DNA of 57,841 nt from an uncultured Clostridia bacterium (GTDB lineage: Bacteria; Bacillota; Clostridia; TANB77; CAG-508), in NCBI GenBank assembly GCA_949155365.1, contig CASCUT010000004.1, forward strand, positions 1 to 57,841. Direction: 5' to 3'. Within the stretch, counting starts at the first letter, position 1; every line of letters starts with the position of its first letter. A program made the position numbers and the translations under genes. The notes under the pieces were generated by a model. That model was not told the DNA's origin. It saw nothing but the letters and a program-made list of their open reading frames with translations, and made no database searches. Positions 53,442-57,841 of this stretch are shown here, piece by piece.

Positions 53442-53467
53442 TGTCAAGGGGACGGAGATTATTGACA
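53442..53467. repeat. left REP-like end of the RAYT element
   Basis: TGTCAAGGGGACGGAGATTATTGACA, of which the core GGGGACGGAGATT-TTGACA recurs inverted at 54259-54285. The half-sites TGTCA/TGACA also make each end weakly palindromic. Confidence 0.8.
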
Positions 53468-53572
53468 ATATAAAAAATTAAAAAATGAGCAAATTTCGAC
53501 AAAAATTTATAAAATGATATGATATAATAAATAAAATTTTATATCATATTATTTTTTTCTAAGGAGGCTGTA

Positions 53573-54253
53573 ATGCCAAGATTACCAAGAAGTTATATTA
53601 AAACATCATTTCTTCATGTAATGACACAGGGAATTAATAAAAGTTACATATTTGAAAAAGAGGAAGACATAAAGCAGTATATAAAAATAATGAAAAACTT
53701 AAGCAAGGAACAAGAAATAGAAATAATAGCGTATTGCATAATGAATAATCATGCCCACATATTAATAAAAACAGAGGATTTAAGAGAATTAAGTAAATAT
53801 ATGCAAAGGCTAAATACAAGCTATGGGAAATATTACAATCAAAAATATAATAGAGTCGGATATGTATTTAGAGATAGGTATCAATCTGAAGGAATATATA
53901 GTGAAGAACATTTATATAATTGCATAAAATATATTTATGAGAATCCAGTAAAAGCAGGAATATGTAACAAAGCAGAAGAATATCTTTATTCAAATTATAA
54001 GAAAATTGATAAAGAACTAAAAGAAGGTTATGTATTTATAGATGTAAAGGAAGATAATCAGAGAATTTGTGAAGAGATTATTGAAGAGTTTTTAATAGAA
54101 AACAAAATGAAATTGAATGAAGTAAAAAAAGATAAAGAGAAATTAAGAGAACTCGTAATAATATTAAAAAGAGAATATAATATTTCATTAAGAAAAATAG
54201 CAAAAGAAATTAAATTAAATAGAGAAACGGTAAGGAAACTATATAATAATTAA
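53573..54253 (+). mobile_element. REP-associated tyrosine transposase (RAYT, Y1_Tnp/IS200-like)
   Basis: 226 aa. The N-terminus MPRLPRSYIKTSFLHVMTQGINKSYIF is typical for the family. The HUH motif is NNHAHILIK, and the catalytic Tyr region is YNCIKYIYENPVKAGI. The C-terminal helix-turn-helix-like tail reads ISLRKIAKEIKLNRETVRKLY. The RBS is AAGGAGG. Inverted REP-like ends flank it, so gene plus ends (53442-54285) form a complete unit, and a related palindrome lies at 2649. RAYTs mobilise or maintain REP sequences. Confidence 0.88.
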
Positions 54254-54258
54254 AAATA

Positions 54259-54285
54259 TGTCAAAAATCTCCGTCCCCAATGACA
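54259..54285. repeat. right REP-like end of the RAYT element
   Basis: TGTCAAAAATCTCCGTCCCC then AATGACA, the inverted partner of 53442-53467. Confidence 0.8.
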
Positions 54286-54301
54286 ATGAACAAATAAACA
54301 A

Positions 54302-54336
54302 CAAAAAGGTCAAATTCAATTGACTTTTTTTGTTTT
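54302..54336 (+). terminator. terminator-like hairpin
   Basis: AAAAAGGTCAAATT pairs with AATTGACTTTTTT. It overlaps the -35 of the next promoter. Confidence 0.6.
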
Positions 54337-54348
54337 TCCATATATACT
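54320..54348 (+). promoter_or_regulatory. promoter of the NlpC/P60 gene
   Basis: TTGACT at 54320-54325, a 17-bp spacer, and TATACT at 54343-54348. Confidence 0.7.
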
Positions 54349-54391
54349 GATAACGTAAATTTCAAAGATGAAATTGAAAGGATGAAAAAGA

Positions 54392-55768
54392 ATGAAAATA
54401 AAAAGACAAGTAGTAATAGGAATGCTAGTAATACTATGTAGTCTACTAATGATAAGCAATTTTAGTATGGCAAAAACAGCTACGGTTAACACTGATACTC
54501 TAAAATTAAGAAAAGAAGCATCTACCGATTCGACCGTGTTAGAATTATTAAATCAAGGGCAAAAATTAGAAGTGTTAGAACAATCTGGAGATTGGGCGAA
54601 AGTAAGAGTAAACAATATGACAGGCTATGTTCATATTGATTATATTAAAATACAAGAAGAAACCACACAAACAAATACACAAATGCAAAATACAGTAAAT
54701 GAGGTAGTTGAAACCGAACATAATGAAATGCAAAATACAACAGCAGAAAATGGAATCGTGCCAGAAGAAACAAATCAAACATCTACACCACAAACACCAG
54801 AAAAGCAAGAAACCACTTACCAAATGAAAGAAGAAACATTAAAAAATGATGTAGAAGTTAGAATTTTACCATTAATCAACGCTACTAAAATCGATACCTT
54901 AAAAAAGGATACAAAAATAATTGTAGTAGATCAAGCAACAAGTTGGCTTTATATTCAAACAGAAGAAATCACAGGTTGGATTCGTAAAGATGCATTAGAA
55001 GAGAAACAAAACAATCCTTCTGAAGAAAAGCCACAAGAAGACAATACACCAACAGAGCAACCAGAAGAGACAGAGCAACCAGAAGAGACAGAGCAACCTT
55101 CTAATGAGGAAACACCAATTAAAGAAAAAGCAATGTATGTTAATTCACCATCTGTTTATGTTAGAAAAGGACCAAGTACAAAGGAAGAAGTAGTAGACTC
55201 TCTTATCTTAAATGCACAAGTAATCGTAATAGCAGAAGTAGAAGATTGGTATAAGGTAAAAGTAGATAATAAAACAGGATATATTGCAAAAAGACTATTA
55301 TCCAATAGTAAACAAGAAACTACTTCTAGAGGAGCAGAGGAAAGAGTAAATGAGCCAGAAGAAACAGAAGCTACTCCCATTGTATCTTCCTCCAAAGGAC
55401 AAGAAATTGTTAATTTTGCAAAACGATATTTAGGATGTAAATATGTCTATGGTGGTTCAGGACCTTCTACCTTTGATTGTTCCGGTTTTACCATGTATGT
55501 ATATAAACAATTTGGAATTAACTTAAGTCACTCTGCAAGAGCACAATCAAAAAATGGAAGCTATGTGGCAAAGGGGGATCTGCAACCAGGTGATTTAGTC
55601 TTTTTTAAAGACTACGAAACCATGGATGGAATTGGCCATTGTGGTATTTATATAGGAGAAGGAAATTTTATTCATGCTTCCTCTGGGACAGGCTATTGTG
55701 TTAAAATTTCAACACTGCTATCTGGCAGTTATCAAACAAGATATGAAACAGCAAGAAGATTAATATAA
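54392..55768 (+). CDS. secreted SH3b-NlpC/P60 peptidoglycan hydrolase
   Basis: 458 aa. A signal peptide (1-28, ending SMA) is followed by SH3b domain 1 (29-90, TDTLKLRKEASTDSTVLELL). SH3b 2 spans about 145-205 and SH3b 3 about 245-305 (NSPSVYVRKGPSTKEEVVDSL), separated by Pro/Glu/Thr linkers with EQPEET repeats. The C-terminal NlpC/P60 domain (about 330-458) has Cys in FDCSGF, His in GHCGIYIG and a third polar residue in FIHASSG. It would cleave D-Glu-meso-DAP or similar stem-peptide bonds. The RBS is AAAGGATG, a fair match. Confidence 0.93.
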   Translation: MKIKRQVVIGMLVILCSLLMISNFSMAKTATVNTDTLKLRKEASTDSTVLELLNQGQKLEVLEQSGDWAKVRVNNMTGYVHIDYIKIQEETTQTNTQMQNTVNEVVETEHNEMQNTTAENGIVPEETNQTSTPQTPEKQETTYQMKEETLKNDVEVRILPLINATKIDTLKKDTKIIVVDQATSWLYIQTEEITGWIRKDALEEKQNNPSEEKPQEDNTPTEQPEETEQPEETEQPSNEETPIKEKAMYVNSPSVYVRKGPSTKEEVVDSLILNAQVIVIAEVEDWYKVKVDNKTGYIAKRLLSNSKQETTSRGAEERVNEPEETEATPIVSSSKGQEIVNFAKRYLGCKYVYGGSGPSTFDCSGFTMYVYKQFGINLSHSARAQSKNGSYVAKGDLQPGDLVFFKDYETMDGIGHCGIYIGEGNFIHASSGTGYCVKISTLLSGSYQTRYETARRLI

Positions 55769-55813
55769 AAATAAAACAAGAGAGAAATAGGGGCAAATCG
55801 GAAAGAGGTAGTA

Positions 55814-57841
55814 ATGGTATTATGTCTGATGGCGATAGCTAGCCTATTAGGAACTCTATCAGGGCTATACTGCAAAATTAGTATAGCTCTTTTTGTATTG
55901 GGAATGTTATTCTTTTATCAAATAAGAAAAAAACATCGATTGCTAAAACGAATCTGTTCAAAACGAGATATCATCCTAATGGTGATATCCTATCTGGTAT
56001 TCTATATTCAAATCATAGGATTAGAAAACTCTTTTGAACAGAAATATCAAAACATACAAAGAGAGATTGAAGGAATTGGAACGATTGTATCAAATCCAAT
56101 AGAAAAAGAATACCAAACAAGCTATACGATAAAAGTGAAGAGGCTGAATGGGACATCAGCTTGCCAAAATACGAAGATACTACTAAAAGTGAAAAAAGAT
56201 AAAAATACAAAAGAGTACTCTTATGGAAATGAAATTGCATTTAAAGGAGAATGGAAAGAGCCTTCTAGAGCAAGAAATGAAGGAGGGTTTGATTATAAGC
56301 AATACTTAAAAACCCAAAAGATATATGGCATGGTTGAAACACAGTCAAGTGCCATTACGATAAGAAAAGAGAATGCTATTAATGGTATTTTGAAATTAGC
56401 AAATATAGTTCAACATAAAATAAAAAACAAAGCAAATGAATTATTAGAAGAAGAACAAGCGAGTGTATTGGTAGCTCTTTTAATCGGAAATAAGGAAGGC
56501 TTGGAAGAAGAAGTACAAGAAGCTTTTAGAATGAGCAATTTATCTCATATGTTAGCTGTTTCTGGAGCACATGTTTCTTATGTCATGTTAGGAATTGGGG
56601 TTATAATAGCCAATAGTAAGATAAGCAAGAAAGTAGGAAAAATAATAACCATAGTATTGTTAGTATTTTTTTTGTTCATAACGGGGCAAACCCCATCTGT
56701 TACAAGGGCATGTATCATGTCGATTTATTTCATGATAGCAAGTTTATGTCATAAAAGAGTCTCGGTACTCTCAAGTATTAGTATTTCTTTTCTTACTATT
56801 TTATTATTAAACCCTTATGCGATTTGGGATGTAGGGTTGCAATTATCCTATGGGGGAACCATTGGAATTATTGCATTATATAAGATATTTTGTAAGCAGT
56901 GGGAGAATGAGAAAAATGGAAAAATAAAAAACAAGATAGCAGAGATGTTATTCTTAACGTTAAGTGCCAATCTTATTTTAATTCCTGTGATAGCTTACCA
57001 TTACCATACCCTTTCACTTACTTTCCCAATTTCAAACTTACTAGCTTCTCCTATTATGGGAATTTTAGTAATAGCAGGATTTATTACCATTTTCTTTTCT
57101 TTTTTCTGCAATCCAATAGCAAAATTATTGGCGTATCCGTTATCTATTTTGCTACAGGTATTTTTACAAATTGCCAACATGACAAGTAAACTTCCTTTTT
57201 CTCAAATAAATGTAGCAGTACCCAATATCCTCTGTATTCTATTATACTATCTTATTTTATGCTTATTTCTATATTATCAAAAAGAAAAGCACAAAGAAAA
57301 CAAAACAAGAGTGGAGAAGAAAGTATTAGAACAAATACAAAAGATAACCATGAAAAAAATAGTAGCGATGCTTGTTGTTGCTATGATACTACTGTTCTTA
57401 TATCAAAATATTCCCAAATCATGCCAATTTCATTTTATTGATGTAGGACAAGGTGACAGTATGCTTGTTACAACACCAACGGGAAAGACGATGTTAATTG
57501 ATGGAGGAGGGCAAAGGGATACAAAGAGTTTTGATGTTGGAAAAAATACGCTATTACCCTATTTATTGAAAAAAAGAATAACAAAAATAGATTTTATTTT
57601 AGTTTCCCACTTTGACACAGACCATGTAGATGGATTGCTAACTATCATGAAAGAGATAAAAGTGAAATGTGTGGTCATAGGAAAACAATTTGAAAGTTGT
57701 GACAATTATGAGGCGTTTATAAAAATAGTGAAAGATAAGAAGATTAAAGTACATGTGGTAGAAGCGGGACAGAGAATCAAAATAGAAAAAAATTTATATT
57801 TTGATATATTATGGCCAAGTTCAGAGGAGGTAATTAGTGAA
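55814..57841 (+). CDS. comEC: ComEC/Rec2 DNA-uptake channel, cut by the window end
   Basis: 676 codons without a stop; the 3' end lies outside the window. N-terminal membrane helices precede a DUF4131-like outside domain (about 85-190). The Competence domain follows (about 215-480, with LVALLIGNKEGL and SHMLAVSGAHVSYVM). After a linker comes the metallo-beta-lactamase domain (from about 545, FIDVGQGDSMLV, LIDGGG, SHFDTDHVDG with the H-x-D-x-D-H zinc ligands). Start ATG 55814 has only GAGG nearby. ComEC carries single-stranded DNA through the membrane in natural transformation. Confidence 0.92.
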   Translation, partial: MVLCLMAIASLLGTLSGLYCKISIALFVLGMLFFYQIRKKHRLLKRICSKRDIILMVISYLVFYIQIIGLENSFEQKYQNIQREIEGIGTIVSNPIEKEYQTSYTIKVKRLNGTSACQNTKILLKVKKDKNTKEYSYGNEIAFKGEWKEPSRARNEGGFDYKQYLKTQKIYGMVETQSSAITIRKENAINGILKLANIVQHKIKNKANELLEEEQASVLVALLIGNKEGLEEEVQEAFRMSNLSHMLAVSGAHVSYVMLGIGVIIANSKISKKVGKIITIVLLVFFLFITGQTPSVTRACIMSIYFMIASLCHKRVSVLSSISISFLTILLLNPYAIWDVGLQLSYGGTIGIIALYKIFCKQWENEKNGKIKNKIAEMLFLTLSANLILIPVIAYHYHTLSLTFPISNLLASPIMGILVIAGFITIFFSFFCNPIAKLLAYPLSILLQVFLQIANMTSKLPFSQINVAVPNILCILLYYLILCLFLYYQKEKHKENKTRVEKKVLEQIQKITMKKIVAMLVVAMILLFLYQNIPKSCQFHFIDVGQGDSMLVTTPTGKTMLIDGGGQRDTKSFDVGKNTLLPYLLKKRITKIDFILVSHFDTDHVDGLLTIMKEIKVKCVVIGKQFESCDNYEAFIKIVKDKKIKVHVVEAGQRIKIEKNLYFDILWPSSEEVISE

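Overview
The window is AT-rich DNA with a Firmicutes (Clostridia-like) character. It has strong AGGAGG ribosome-binding sites, near-consensus TTGACA/TATAAT promoters with 17-18 bp spacers, and a Gram-positive cell-wall and surface gene set. A class III (oxygen-sensitive) ribonucleotide reductase, an Fnr-type regulator and a Spo0E-like phosphatase suggest an anaerobe from a spore-forming lineage. No rRNA or other taxonomic marker is present, so I do not name a species.

Layout. 1-7.6 kb: a membrane protein and an SsuABC/TauABC-like transporter whose ATPase and permease are separated from the binding protein by a GC-richer block. That block holds two SPFH (HflK/HflC-like) genes and small unknown genes; another GC-richer gene follows the binding protein. 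7.6-11.3 kb: a Crp/Fnr regulator divergent from nrdDG. 11.4-11.7 kb: a decayed CRISPR-like array. 12-16.1 kb: rpsU-yqeY, an M16 peptidase pair and a spo0E-like gene, with large intergenic palindromes. 16.4-30.7 kb: a type IV secretion-like operon with three pilin-like proteins, PrgI, a VirB4 N-domain-like protein, VirB4, a VirB6-like protein, two related bitopic proteins and a SleB-M15 cell-wall hydrolase. It has no relaxase, coupling protein or integrase. 30.8-32.4 kb: a D,D-carboxypeptidase, tRNA-Gly and tRNA-Cys. 32.4-34.5 kb: a segment bounded by direct repeats of the tRNA-Cys 3' end and its terminator, carrying a frameshifted kinase. 35.8-44.5 kb: a 1698-aa thioester adhesin, an Ig-like protein, a CmpB-like membrane protein, a GGDEF protein, DUF2752 and DUF4190. 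44.6-49.1 kb: a compact island (radical SAM, P-loop kinase, small coiled coil, NUDIX, ATP-grasp, nucleotide-sugar epimerase) between two partial copies of the same host sequence. 49.6-57.8 kb: an amidase, pgsA and clpE on the minus strand, a RAYT transposase with REP-like ends, an SH3/NlpC-P60 protein, and comEC running off the end.

The most striking pattern is a repeated, identical frameshift. Five reading-frame breaks in four genes (permease at 2214, T4SS hydrolase at 25145, D,D-carboxypeptidase at 31251 and 31588, amidase at 49762) are each explained by one extra C directly before an expected Gly GGA codon, giving C-GGA. In each case the ribosome would meet in-frame CGG, a codon I find almost nowhere else in the genes of native composition. 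This could be +1 recoding at an unassigned or starved CGG codon, a decoded CGGA quadruplet, or a systematic sequencing artefact. The window alone cannot decide. Intact GC-richer genes that use CGG normally argue against a simple recoding model.
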